12,054 nt of DNA from Clostridiales bacterium (GCA_018369015.1 JAGZDD010000118.1:1-12054), one strand, 5' to 3'. Numbered from the stretch's first letter, positions 7,062-12,054 are shown. The notes: generated from the sequence alone by a model not told the origin. Numbers and translations are program-made.

Positions 7062-7688
7062 ATGAAAAAAATGCATAAACGCATAGGCATCATGGGCGGC
7101 ACATTTAATCCGGTACACATTGGCCACCTGCTCATCGCCGAGCAAAGCTACCATGAATACGGGCTGGATTATATATTGTTTATGCCCGCGGGTCATCCGC
7201 CCCATAAGCAGCAACAAAACATTATAAAAAACGAGGACCGCCTGGCCATGCTTTTACTGGCTACAGATGAGGTTCCTTATTTTCATGTTTCGGATTATGA
7301 GTTAAAGAAACCAGGACTTTCTTATACCTATGAAACACTTTCTTATCTCACCAAAAGAGCGCCGGAAAATGAGTATTATTTTATTATGGGCGCAGACTCG
7401 GTAAAAGACCTGGAGAGCTGGCGCCACCCTGAAATTATTTTAAATCTGGCCCACATTCTTGCGGCGGTAAGGGGTGACACGGACATTGAAGCGCTTAAGT
7501 ATGAGGCGGAAAGATTAAAAGATAAATATGCCGCCAAAATATCCCTTTTAGGGGCACCGGAGCTTGATATTTCATCGAGGGAGCTTCGGGAGCGGGTTGC
7601 CCTTGGAGCTTCAATACGCTTTATGGTTCCTGAAAAGGTAAGAAATTATATTTATGATCATCATTTATATAAGGAAGCCCAGCAATAG
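7062..7688 (+). CDS. nadD: Nicotinate-nucleotide adenylyltransferase
   Basis: A 208-residue nucleotidyltransferase that joins nicotinate mononucleotide and ATP to give deamido-NAD, an essential cytosolic step of NAD synthesis. The ATP-binding (H/T)xGH region is seen in GGTFNPVHIGHL (residues 12-23), a substrate-binding FMGADS-type segment in FIMGADSVKDLESW (about 107-120), and the family ISSxxxR motif in DISSRELRERV (about 169-179), followed by VPEKVRNYI near the end. The ATG at 7062 is chosen over the one at 7071 because GGGAG (7048-7052) is 9 bases from the first. It sits 16 bases before yqeK, the usual Firmicute pair. Confidence 0.95.
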   Translation: MKKMHKRIGIMGGTFNPVHIGHLLIAEQSYHEYGLDYILFMPAGHPPHKQQQNIIKNEDRLAMLLLATDEVPYFHVSDYELKKPGLSYTYETLSYLTKRAPENEYYFIMGADSVKDLESWRHPEIILNLAHILAAVRGDTDIEALKYEAERLKDKYAAKISLLGAPELDISSRELRERVALGASIRFMVPEKVRNYIYDHHLYKEAQQ

Positions 7689-7704
7689 AAAGCAGGAGGC
7701 TGTT

Positions 7705-8280
7705 ATGTCCTATTCATTTATGGAATTACAGGATATTTTAAGAGAAAAACAGAGCGGGAAGCGTTTTATCCATACTTTGGGCGTCCAATATACAAGCGCC
7801 TGCCTGGCTATGTGTTATGGCGCTGATGTAAATAAGGCGCAAATGGCGGGTTTGCTTCACGATTGTGCCAAGCATATGAAGCCGGAAAAGCTTCTTGAGA
7901 TAAGCAAAAAGCAGGGGCTTAAAATATCTAAGGCCCAGGAGCGCAATCCCTTTTTGCTTCATGGCCGTGTAGGCGCCTATCTTGCACGTACCAAATACGG
8001 AATCAAGGATGAAGAAATTTTAGGCGCTATTGAATGGCATACAACAGGAAGGCCTGAAATGACCCTTCTGGAAAAAATCATTTTTACAGCAGATTATATT
8101 GAGCCGGGCCGTAACCAGGCCCCAAATTTGGAAATACTTCGCCAGTTAAGCTTTACAGATCTTAATCAGGCTGTCTGCATGATTTTAGAACAGACCCTTG
8201 ACTATTTAAAAAGTACCCCCCAAGATATTGACGAAACGACAGAAATAACATATAGTTACTATAAAGCACGGCAGACTTAA
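7705..8280 (+). CDS. yqeK: HD-domain Ap4A hydrolase YqeK
   Basis: A 191-residue HD-superfamily phosphohydrolase. The metal ligands of the family are visible as H23 (RFIHT), H52-D53 (GLLHDCAKH), H86 (LLHG), H112 (IEWHTTGR) and D130 (TADYIEPGR). B. subtilis YqeK-type enzymes split diadenosine tetraphosphate symmetrically to two ADP, and the gene accompanies nadD in most Firmicutes. ATG 7705 is the start because AGGAGG (7694-7699) is 5 bases upstream and the family begins here; the open frame reaches back to 7654 inside nadD but has no ribosome-binding site there. The final part is less conserved but of normal length. Confidence 0.93.
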   Translation: MSYSFMELQDILREKQSGKRFIHTLGVQYTSACLAMCYGADVNKAQMAGLLHDCAKHMKPEKLLEISKKQGLKISKAQERNPFLLHGRVGAYLARTKYGIKDEEILGAIEWHTTGRPEMTLLEKIIFTADYIEPGRNQAPNLEILRQLSFTDLNQAVCMILEQTLDYLKSTPQDIDETTEITYSYYKARQT

Positions 8281-8363
8281 AGAAACGCTGTGGACGGCAA
8301 ATAGAAAAAACGTTTCAATTACTTTTTCTTAAGCCTTGTAGCAAGCGAAAGGAGAACGTACCA

Positions 8364-8714
8364 ATGAGTGATGCTAAAAAAATGGCAGTTCTGGCGACAG
8401 AGGCTTTGGAGGACAAAAAGGCCATTGATATAAAAATCATTGATATTCGGGAAGTTTCCGTAATTGCAGATTATTTTATCATTGCCAGCGGAAGCAATAA
8501 AAACCAGGTACAGGCACTTGCAGACAATGTATCTGAAGCTCTTGGGAAAGCCGGTTATTCACCGAAGCAGGTAGAAGGCTATCAGAGTGCAAGCTGGATA
8601 CTCATGGATTATACAGATATTATTGTCCATGTATTTTCAGAAGATGACCGACTGTTTTATGACCTTGAGCGCATTTGGCGCGATGGGAAGCAGATGAGCC
8701 GGGATGAGCTTTAA
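8364..8714 (+). CDS. rsfS: Ribosome silencing factor RsfS
   Basis: A 116-residue RsfS/DUF143 protein (Iojap family). The conserved core is clear: AVLATEALEDKKAIDIKIIDIRE, then VIADYFIIASGSNKNQVQALADNV, a VEGYQSASWILMDY segment, and IVHVFSEDDRLFYDLERIW near the end. The family binds L14 and blocks subunit joining when nutrients are short. AAAGGAG (8348-8354) is 9 bases upstream of ATG 8364. The 83-bp gap after yqeK contains only a weak GAAACG/CGTTTC pairing and no clear promoter, so the gene may still be read from upstream. It ends the plus-strand gene run; a minus-strand gene converges on it. Confidence 0.95.
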   Translation: MSDAKKMAVLATEALEDKKAIDIKIIDIREVSVIADYFIIASGSNKNQVQALADNVSEALGKAGYSPKQVEGYQSASWILMDYTDIIVHVFSEDDRLFYDLERIWRDGKQMSRDEL

Positions 8715-8748
8715 CCAGGCTGGTTCCTGGCAGCAGATGGCGGCATAG

Positions 8749-8791
8749 TTTTTTATTTAATAGGAAATGAAGTTTCCTATTAAATAAAAAG
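8749..8791. repeat. Perfect 18-bp AT-rich hairpin after rsfS
   Basis: The arms 8750-8767 and 8773-8790 are perfectly complementary over 18 bases (core TAATAGGAAA / TTTCCTATTA) around the loop TGAAG. The T-run lies on the 5' arm and the A-run on the 3' arm when read on either strand, so it does not have terminator polarity, though a 3'-end stabilising role for rsfS mRNA is possible. Confidence 0.7.
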
Positions 8792-8792
8792 A

Positions 8793-8866
8793 TGCGCACT
8801 CACGCAAAACTGAAATTTGTCGCTCAAGCGACCGCGCTCGGCGCGAGAGTTCCTCGGCGGAACTCT
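8793..8866. repeat. Row of four GC-rich hairpins, likely dispersed intergenic repeat
   Basis: Four short inverted repeats follow each other: TGCG/CGCA (8793-8796, 8803-8806), CGCT/AGCG (8821-8830), CGCGC/GCGCG (8833-8837, 8841-8845) and AGAGTTCC/GGAACTCT (8846-8853, 8859-8866). The stretch is more GC-rich than its surroundings and encodes nothing evident. I infer that it is an intergenic repeat unit. Confidence 0.5.
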
Positions 8867-8875
8867 TTGTTCTGG

Positions 8876-8923
8876 AAAAAGCCAGGCGGATAAATCGAAA
8901 GGATTTACTGCCTGGCTTTTTCT
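8876..8923. terminator. Bidirectional Rho-independent terminator between rsfS and the phosphofructokinase gene
   Basis: AAAAAGCCAGGC (8876-8887) and GCCTGGCTTTTT (8910-8921) form a perfect 12-bp stem; an inner TAAATC/GATTTA pairing (8891-8896, 8902-8907) extends it past a small internal loop. Ts follow the GC core on both strands, so it can stop transcripts from rsfS and from the minus-strand phosphofructokinase gene, whose stop is 20 bases away. Confidence 0.93.
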
Positions 8924-8942
8924 ATTGTTTTCTTTGTATTTT

Positions 8943-10178
8943 CTATGCAAAATCTTCACGGCGGTAAGCAAATACCGGAATCCCATTTTCCTCGGGAAGT
9001 GAAATGCTTCCCTGAATCAACGGAAGGACATACTGTATAAAATCTTCGGAAATATCCGTTCCGTGGTCCGTGATCCATGAAAGAGGCACTTTCTTTTCCT
9101 TATTACATACATCATTGACATCTACAAGCCCACATTCCATCTTATAAGGCATATCGGATACACGGACAAAGGCAGCCATTTTCCCGGATTCCCCACGCAT
9201 TGCCGAATCCACTGAAAAGCGGCCGGCTTCTATAGCTTCGTCCAGATCTGTTTTAGACTGACGAACAGAAGAACAGCGCTGGCTCACGTTCAATTCTACG
9301 GAACGGACTTTAATTCCCAGACGGATACGAATAAGGTTCTCCAAATACTTTCCACAGCCGGCCAGCATCTTATGTCCAAAGTTATCCGTTCCGGCAGCAG
9401 CCTCATATTCACAAATAAACCGCCCCTGGGCATCATGGATTCCCTCAGATACACAGACAACAATATTTTTCCGATATTCCAGTGCTTTTTTTATATCCTC
9501 TACAAACTGTTCTGTAGAAAAATTCTCCTCTGGAAGATAAATATAAACGGGGTTATCCTTTTTGTGTTTTCTTGCGAGAACAGCGGCTCCGGTCAGCCAG
9601 CCGGCATGACGGCCCATAATTTCCACAATCGTTACAGAATTTGTATCGTAAATGGATGCATCAATACCAATCTCTCTGACACTGGTTGCCACAAAGCGGG
9701 CAGCGCTGCCAAAGCCGGGCGTGTGGTCGGTACACACAAGGTCATTATCAATTGTTTTAGGGATTCCTATAATACGTATATCACTATTATGCGCCTTGGC
9801 ACAGCGTGAAAGCTTACTGACAGTATCCATGGAATCATTACCGCCAATGTATAAAACATAGCCAATATTCATACGGTTAAATTTATCAAACAACCGGGCA
9901 TATACAGGATCATTCAGATCTGACGGAAGCTTGAACCTGCAGGAACCCAGATAAGCGCCTGGCGTTGTTTTCAGAGCTTCAAATTCCTCAAAAGACATAT
10001 CGGTTTCCATATCCATGTAACGGTCCTTTAAAAAGCCTTCAATTCCATTAATCATGCCATAAATATGGTCAATACGATCCTTCTTATGTTCTTTCGCCTG
10101 GGCAACAACACCATAAAGGCTGCCATTAATCACAGCGGTAGGGCCGCCGGACTGGCCCACAAGAATATTTTTTTTCAT
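8943..10178 (-). CDS. 6-phosphofructokinase, probably pyrophosphate-dependent
   Basis: A 411-residue PfkA/PFP family enzyme phosphorylating fructose 6-phosphate at C1 in glycolysis. The N-terminal GQSGGPTAVIN (residues 8-18) is the phosphoryl-donor loop; PGAYLGSCR (73-81), P140-K-T-I-D-N-D146 with the catalytic aspartate, and MGRHAGW (188-194) follow. Two positions mark the donor: D115 in IGGNDS replaces the Gly of the ATP enzymes' GGDGS, and K141 replaces the Gly of PGTIDND. Both are known marks of pyrophosphate users. N114 stands where most relatives have a metal-binding Asp. The length exceeds the roughly 320-residue ATP-PFK. The ribosome-binding site GAGAGGAG is at 10189-10196 on the minus strand. 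No convincing promoter is seen in 10179-10312. The gene ends at a bidirectional terminator. Confidence 0.9.
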   Translation of the reverse strand: MKKNILVGQSGGPTAVINGSLYGVVAQAKEHKKDRIDHIYGMINGIEGFLKDRYMDMETDMSFEEFEALKTTPGAYLGSCRFKLPSDLNDPVYARLFDKFNRMNIGYVLYIGGNDSMDTVSKLSRCAKAHNSDIRIIGIPKTIDNDLVCTDHTPGFGSAARFVATSVREIGIDASIYDTNSVTIVEIMGRHAGWLTGAAVLARKHKKDNPVYIYLPEENFSTEQFVEDIKKALEYRKNIVVCVSEGIHDAQGRFICEYEAAAGTDNFGHKMLAGCGKYLENLIRIRLGIKVRSVELNVSQRCSSVRQSKTDLDEAIEAGRFSVDSAMRGESGKMAAFVRVSDMPYKMECGLVDVNDVCNKEKKVPLSWITDHGTDISEDFIQYVLPLIQGSISLPEENGIPVFAYRREDFA

Positions 10179-10260
10179 AAAGTAAATTCTCCTCTCATTT
10201 TCAGAGTACCATTTAAATCACATCTAAATATAGCGTATAACTCCGAAAAATGGAAGAGGA

Positions 10261-10291
10261 TTAAGTTAATTTAGCCAGTAAATTAACTTAA
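10261..10291. repeat. Perfect 12-bp AT-rich inverted repeat upstream of the phosphofructokinase gene
   Basis: TTAAGTTAATTT (10261-10272) and AAATTAACTTAA (10280-10291) are perfectly complementary with a 7-base spacer. It lies 83 bases upstream of the phosphofructokinase start, in the only 300-bp stretch where its promoter could be, so a regulator-binding site is possible. No T-run adjoins it, which argues against a terminator for lexA. Confidence 0.6.
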
Positions 10292-10312
10292 CCCCCTAAA
10301 ATATACAAATAT

Positions 10313-10477
10313 GTAACAGTTTGGCCCGCGCCATTCGCAAAGCCGCGTTAACGCGCTTTCCGCCGCTTCGCGGCTGTCTTTGCTCATATGCTGACGCTCC
10401 CTCAGCCGGGAGTGATAGGCGAAAAATCATGTAAACACGATTTTTCGCCTATCACTCCCGGCTGGCTGAACTGTTAC
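10313..10477. repeat. Repeat element with inverted ends, copy B, next to the lexA stop
   Basis: A 165-bp unit bounded by GTAACAGTTTGGCC (10313-10326) and GGCTGAACTGTTAC (10464-10477), complementary over 14 bases with two G-T pairs. Inside are a near-perfect long hairpin (25-bp perfect arms 10404-10428 and 10439-10463, extendable inward), a 12-bp palindrome CGCGTTAACGCG (10344-10355), a GCCGC/GCGGC hairpin (10362-10374) and an outer GCAAAG/CTTTGC pairing (10337-10342, 10378-10383). The whole unit can fold on itself. It is non-coding, GC-rich compared with its flanks, and its last base is the first base of the reverse-complemented lexA stop codon. It has the build of a MITE-like or REP-like intergenic element. 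Confidence 0.75.
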
Positions 10478-11094
10478 TACATACTCAGACGCATCAGCCC
10501 AATCACCTTGCCGATAATCTCTACGGAATCGACAATAATAGGATTCATTGTATCGTTTTCTGGCTGAAGGCGGTAGTATCCCTTTTCTTTAAAAAAACGT
10601 TTTACAGTTGCAGAATCCTCAAGAAGGGCAACGACAATATCTCCATTCTCAGCAAAAGCCTGACGCTGTACAATCACTTGGTCGCCGTCATAAATACCGG
10701 CATTAATCATGCTTTCGCCCCGCACTTTTAGCATAAATACTTCTGCATTAGGCATTAGCTCGACAGGGATAGGAAAATAATCCTGAATATTTTCTACCGC
10801 AAGAATCGGCTCTCCGGCAGTGATCGTACCTACAATAGGCACATTAACAACTTCTCGGCGTGACAATGCAAAGCCATCGTCAACAATCTCAATAGCTCTT
10901 GGTTTTGTCGGGTCACGGCGAATATAGCCGTTTTTCTCTAAGGTTTCAAGATGGGAATGTACAGACGAGGTCGAACGCAGGTGAACAGCCTCGCATATTT
11001 CCCGGACTGCGGGAGGGTATCCCTTCGCCAATATCTGTTTTTTTATATATTCCAGTATTTCAAGCTGCTTAGGGCTGATTCTTCCTTTATCCAT
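10477..11094 (-). CDS. lexA: LexA SOS repressor
   Basis: A 205-residue LexA. The N-terminal winged helix-turn-helix spans residues 1-65 (SPKQLEILEYI, PPAVREICEAVHLRSTSSVHSHL, KNGYIRRD). The self-cleavage site is A93-G94 in GTITAGEP, and the catalytic dyad is S128 (KVRGESM) and K165 (SATVKRF), all intact, so RecA-stimulated autocleavage is expected. The start at 11094 is preferred because AGGAGG (11103-11108 on the minus strand) is 8 bases upstream and the protein then begins MDKGRISPKQ; an in-frame Met at 11118 lies beyond the ribosome-binding site. The stop TAG is followed at once by an in-frame TAA from repeat copy B. The gene is divergent from the LysM gene, as lexA and yneA are in Bacillus, and appears to control itself through a box in its promoter. 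Confidence 0.97.
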   Translation of the reverse strand: MDKGRISPKQLEILEYIKKQILAKGYPPAVREICEAVHLRSTSSVHSHLETLEKNGYIRRDPTKPRAIEIVDDGFALSRREVVNVPIVGTITAGEPILAVENIQDYFPIPVELMPNAEVFMLKVRGESMINAGIYDGDQVIVQRQAFAENGDIVVALLEDSATVKRFFKEKGYYRLQPENDTMNPIIVDSVEIIGKVIGLMRLSM

Positions 11095-11167
11095 GAAAAT
11101 GACCTCCTGAACTTTCATTTATGGTGGTGCCGTCGGGCGGCGCATGTCTGTTTGCTATGATACCAGA

Positions 11168-11218
11168 GTCAAACAGATATGTTTTTCATGCTTACGCCAA
11201 AAAACATATCTGTTTGAC
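11168..11218 (-). promoter_or_regulatory. Perfect 19-bp hairpin in the lexA leader
   Basis: GTCAAACAGATATGTTTTT (11168-11186) and its exact reverse complement (11200-11218) flank a 13-base loop. It falls in the roughly 170-base untranslated leader of lexA, about 75 bases before the start codon. No T-run follows on the minus strand. A third, one-mismatch copy of the core (CATGTCTGTTTG, 11143-11154) lies between the hairpin and the ribosome-binding site and could pair with the hairpin's 3' arm instead. Confidence 0.75.
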
Positions 11219-11269
11219 CCGCAAAAATACAAGAATTTTAATATGCCCCCAACAATATTTATATTATTT

Positions 11270-11298
11270 ATCATACCATACCGAACATATTTTTGCAA
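11270..11298 (-). promoter_or_regulatory. lexA promoter
   Basis: On the minus strand: TTGCAA (11298-11293), a 17-base spacer, TATGAT (11275-11270). A LexA-box-like sequence fills the spacer, which supports assignment to lexA. The start site would be near 11263, about 170 bases upstream of the lexA ATG. Confidence 0.72.
11282..11295. promoter_or_regulatory. LexA (SOS) box in the lexA promoter
   Basis: CGAACATATTTTTG matches the Bacillus consensus CGAACATATGTTCG at 12 of 14 positions; one half-site (CGAAC) is perfect and the other degenerate. It lies between the lexA -35 and -10, so bound LexA would block its own transcription, perhaps weakly. Confidence 0.7.
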
Positions 11299-11330
11299 AC
11301 ATTTGTTTTCATAAAACAGTCATTCATCTG

Positions 11331-11386
11331 CAAACAATTCAGCCGCAATAGCAGCGTGAATCCGAGATGCATGGCTGAATAGTTAC
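11331..11386. repeat. Short repeat element, copy C, between the lexA and LysM promoters
   Basis: The right end GGCTGAATAGTTAC (11373-11386) has a degraded inverted partner CAAACAATTCAGCC (11331-11344; 11 of 14 positions). The 17-nt word GCATGGCTGAATAGTTA (11369-11385) is identical to that in copy A. About 56 bp long and non-coding, it separates the two divergent promoters without touching their -35 elements. Confidence 0.65.
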
Positions 11387-11394
11387 AATTTTAG

Positions 11395-11408
11395 CGAAAA
11401 TATGTTCG
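11395..11408. promoter_or_regulatory. Upstream LexA (SOS) box of the LysM gene
   Basis: CGAAAATATGTTCG matches CGAACATATGTTCG at 13 of 14 positions. It ends 7 bases before the -35 of the LysM promoter, so it would serve as an upstream or cooperative operator. Confidence 0.75.
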
Positions 11409-11415
11409 ATCCCAA

Positions 11416-11444
11416 TTGACAAAAGAACATTTGTTCGTTATAAT
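11416..11444 (+). promoter_or_regulatory. Consensus sigma-A promoter of the LysM gene
   Basis: TTGACA (11416-11421), 17-base spacer, TATAAT (11439-11444): both hexamers and the spacing are perfect consensus. The start would be near 11451, giving a leader of about 68 bases. Such a strong promoter suits a gene held off by a repressor until needed. Confidence 0.92.
11424..11437. promoter_or_regulatory. LexA (SOS) box within the LysM promoter spacer
   Basis: AGAACATTTGTTCG carries the perfect core GAAC-N4-GTTC (11425-11436) and lies wholly between the -35 and -10, so LexA binding would exclude RNA polymerase. This is the best operator in the window. A weaker match (AAACAAACGTTC, 11453-11464, 7 of the 8 fixed positions) lies just past the predicted start site. 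Confidence 0.88.
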
Positions 11445-11518
11445 TAAAGCACAAACAAACGTTCTGTTTTTATAGAAGTGCTGCCAGGCGGCATGTCCAT
11501 TTAGGGAGGATTTGAAGA

Positions 11519-11839
11519 ATGAACAGGTATTTAAAGGAAAAAGTTATTACTATTTGTACCATTATTATTCTTATTTTTATTGCAGTTTTTATTTTTGGTT
11601 CCACGACTGCCTCAGCAGATTCTAACCTGCGGGTCAATGAGCGGAAATTTTTTACTAGCCATGTTGTCAAAAGCGGCGATACACTTTGGGATATTGCCAG
11701 TGACTATATGACTCCGGAATATAAAAGTACAAATGAGTATATCCGCGAAATCATCACTTCAAATCAGATGGATTCCACGGATATTTACCCAGGACAGCTC
11801 ATTATCGTGCCTTACTATGCAGATGCCCCTATATATTAA
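11519..11839 (+). CDS. YneA-like LysM protein, SOS-controlled, probable division inhibitor
   Basis: A 106-residue protein with a short basic N-terminus, one hydrophobic segment (about residues 9-27) and a C-terminal LysM domain (about 48-99: HVVKSGDTLWDIA ... IYPGQLIIVPYY). TASAD after the hydrophobic part could be a signal peptidase site, so it may be anchored or secreted; either way the LysM domain would face the cell wall. Size, layout, position divergent from lexA, and a consensus promoter covered by LexA boxes all match Bacillus YneA, which stops septation during SOS. Sequence similarity outside LysM is not something I can judge, so the inhibitor role is inferred. The ribosome-binding site GGGAGGA (11504-11510) is 8 bases upstream. 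The stop lies two bases from that of the convergent gene. Confidence 0.85.
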   Translation: MNRYLKEKVITICTIIILIFIAVFIFGSTTASADSNLRVNERKFFTSHVVKSGDTLWDIASDYMTPEYKSTNEYIREIITSNQMDSTDIYPGQLIIVPYYADAPIY

Positions 11840-11841
11840 AT

Positions 11842-12054
11842 TCAAACAGAGCGGTTCGTGCGTGTCGGCCAGTTGGGAATATTGCCATTTATGATTGCGC
11901 TAAACATATGTTCCGCGGCTCCCGGGTGTTCTCTGTTAAGTTGCCGGGCCAATTCCTTGGCATATTCTCTTTTTGTAAAGCCGTCAGCCGGACATGGACT
12001 TTTACATACCGGAAGCTGATATTTATGTGAAAAACCGACAACATCAGCCTCACT
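11842..12054 (-). CDS. TtcA-like ATP-binding tRNA thiolation family protein, C-terminal part
   Basis: The frame runs in from the right edge and ends at TGA (11844-11842), giving 70 visible residues; the start is outside the window. The segment KSPCPADGFTKREYAKELARQL, then HPGAAEHMFSAI, resembles the C-terminal tail of Clostridial proteins annotated as TtcA-family tRNA 2-thiocytidine synthases (PP-loop ATPases); the CPADG cysteine is characteristic of that tail. The PP-loop SGGxDS and CxxC motifs needed to confirm the family would be further upstream and cannot be seen. It converges on the LysM gene with a 2-base gap and no terminator between them. Confidence 0.6.
   Translation of the reverse strand, partial: SEADVVGFSHKYQLPVCKSPCPADGFTKREYAKELARQLNREHPGAAEHMFSAIINGNIPNWPTRTNRSV

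Noticed and set aside
8749..8791. Perfect AT hairpin read as the rsfS terminator
   Set aside because: On both strands the T-run precedes rather than follows the stem; the proper terminator is at 8876-8923.
9372..9809. 145-codon plus-strand ORF
   Set aside because: Fully antisense to the well-supported phosphofructokinase gene; no ribosome-binding site, and its composition reads as a shadow frame.
10404..10463. Long perfect hairpin read as the lexA terminator
   Set aside because: No T-run on the minus strand after the stem; it is better explained as the core of repeat copy B.
11095..11118. Eight-residue N-terminal extension of LexA
   Set aside because: It would place the strong AGGAGG inside the coding region and the LexA family starts at MDKG here.
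11121..11351. 76-codon plus-strand ORF in the lexA-LysM intergenic region
   Set aside because: It crosses the lexA promoter, a LexA box and the leader palindrome, has no ribosome-binding site, and its sequence has no protein-like pattern.
3970..11386. Repeated words considered as a CRISPR array
   Set aside because: Only three scattered, unequal copies with inverted ends; no regular spacing, no spacers and no cas genes.

Overview
The window looks like a chromosomal, vertically inherited segment from a low-to-mid GC anaerobic Firmicute, most likely a Lachnospiraceae/Clostridia member. The grounds are the gene order (radical SAM pair, RNase G, rplU-prp-rpmA-obgE-yhbY-nadD-yqeK-rsfS), the strong AGGAGG ribosome-binding sites, a Bacillus/Clostridium-type LexA box, the Prp-cleaved N-terminal extension on L27, and a phosphofructokinase with pyrophosphate-type motifs. 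No phage, transposase, CRISPR array or toxin-antitoxin system is visible.

Layout. 1-3050 (+): a tightly overlapping operon of the C-terminal end of a B12-binding/radical SAM protein (TIGR03960 type), its DUF2344 partner, ribonuclease G/E and a PAP2-family phosphatase. Two of the three junctions are 4-bp ATGA overlaps. 3060-3851 (+): a cytidylate-kinase-like gene with its own extended -10 promoter and a strong terminator. 4075-5183 (+): the L21/Prp/L27 ribosomal operon with a TTGACA-N17-TATCAT promoter, a leader and a strong terminator. 5349-8714 (+): obgE, yhbY, nadD, yqeK and rsfS, for ribosome assembly, NAD synthesis, Ap4A turnover and ribosome silencing. 8715-8942: a hairpin-rich convergent junction with a bidirectional terminator. 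8943-10178 (-): a phosphofructokinase. 10477-11094 (-): lexA. 11519-11839 (+): a LysM protein resembling the SOS division inhibitor YneA, divergent from lexA. 11842-12054 (-): the C-terminus of a TtcA-like protein.

The part with most to examine is 10179-11518. The lexA/LysM intergenic region holds two promoters, each with a LexA box in its -35/-10 spacer, a further near-perfect LexA box, a long perfect hairpin with a competing pairing partner in the lexA leader, and a short repeat element. That element belongs to a family with GTAAC...GTTAC-type inverted ends; two other members lie upstream of rplU and directly against the lexA stop codon. The rest of the window is ordinary housekeeping DNA. 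I see no strong case for an undescribed multi-gene system; the novel-looking content is regulatory and repeat DNA.
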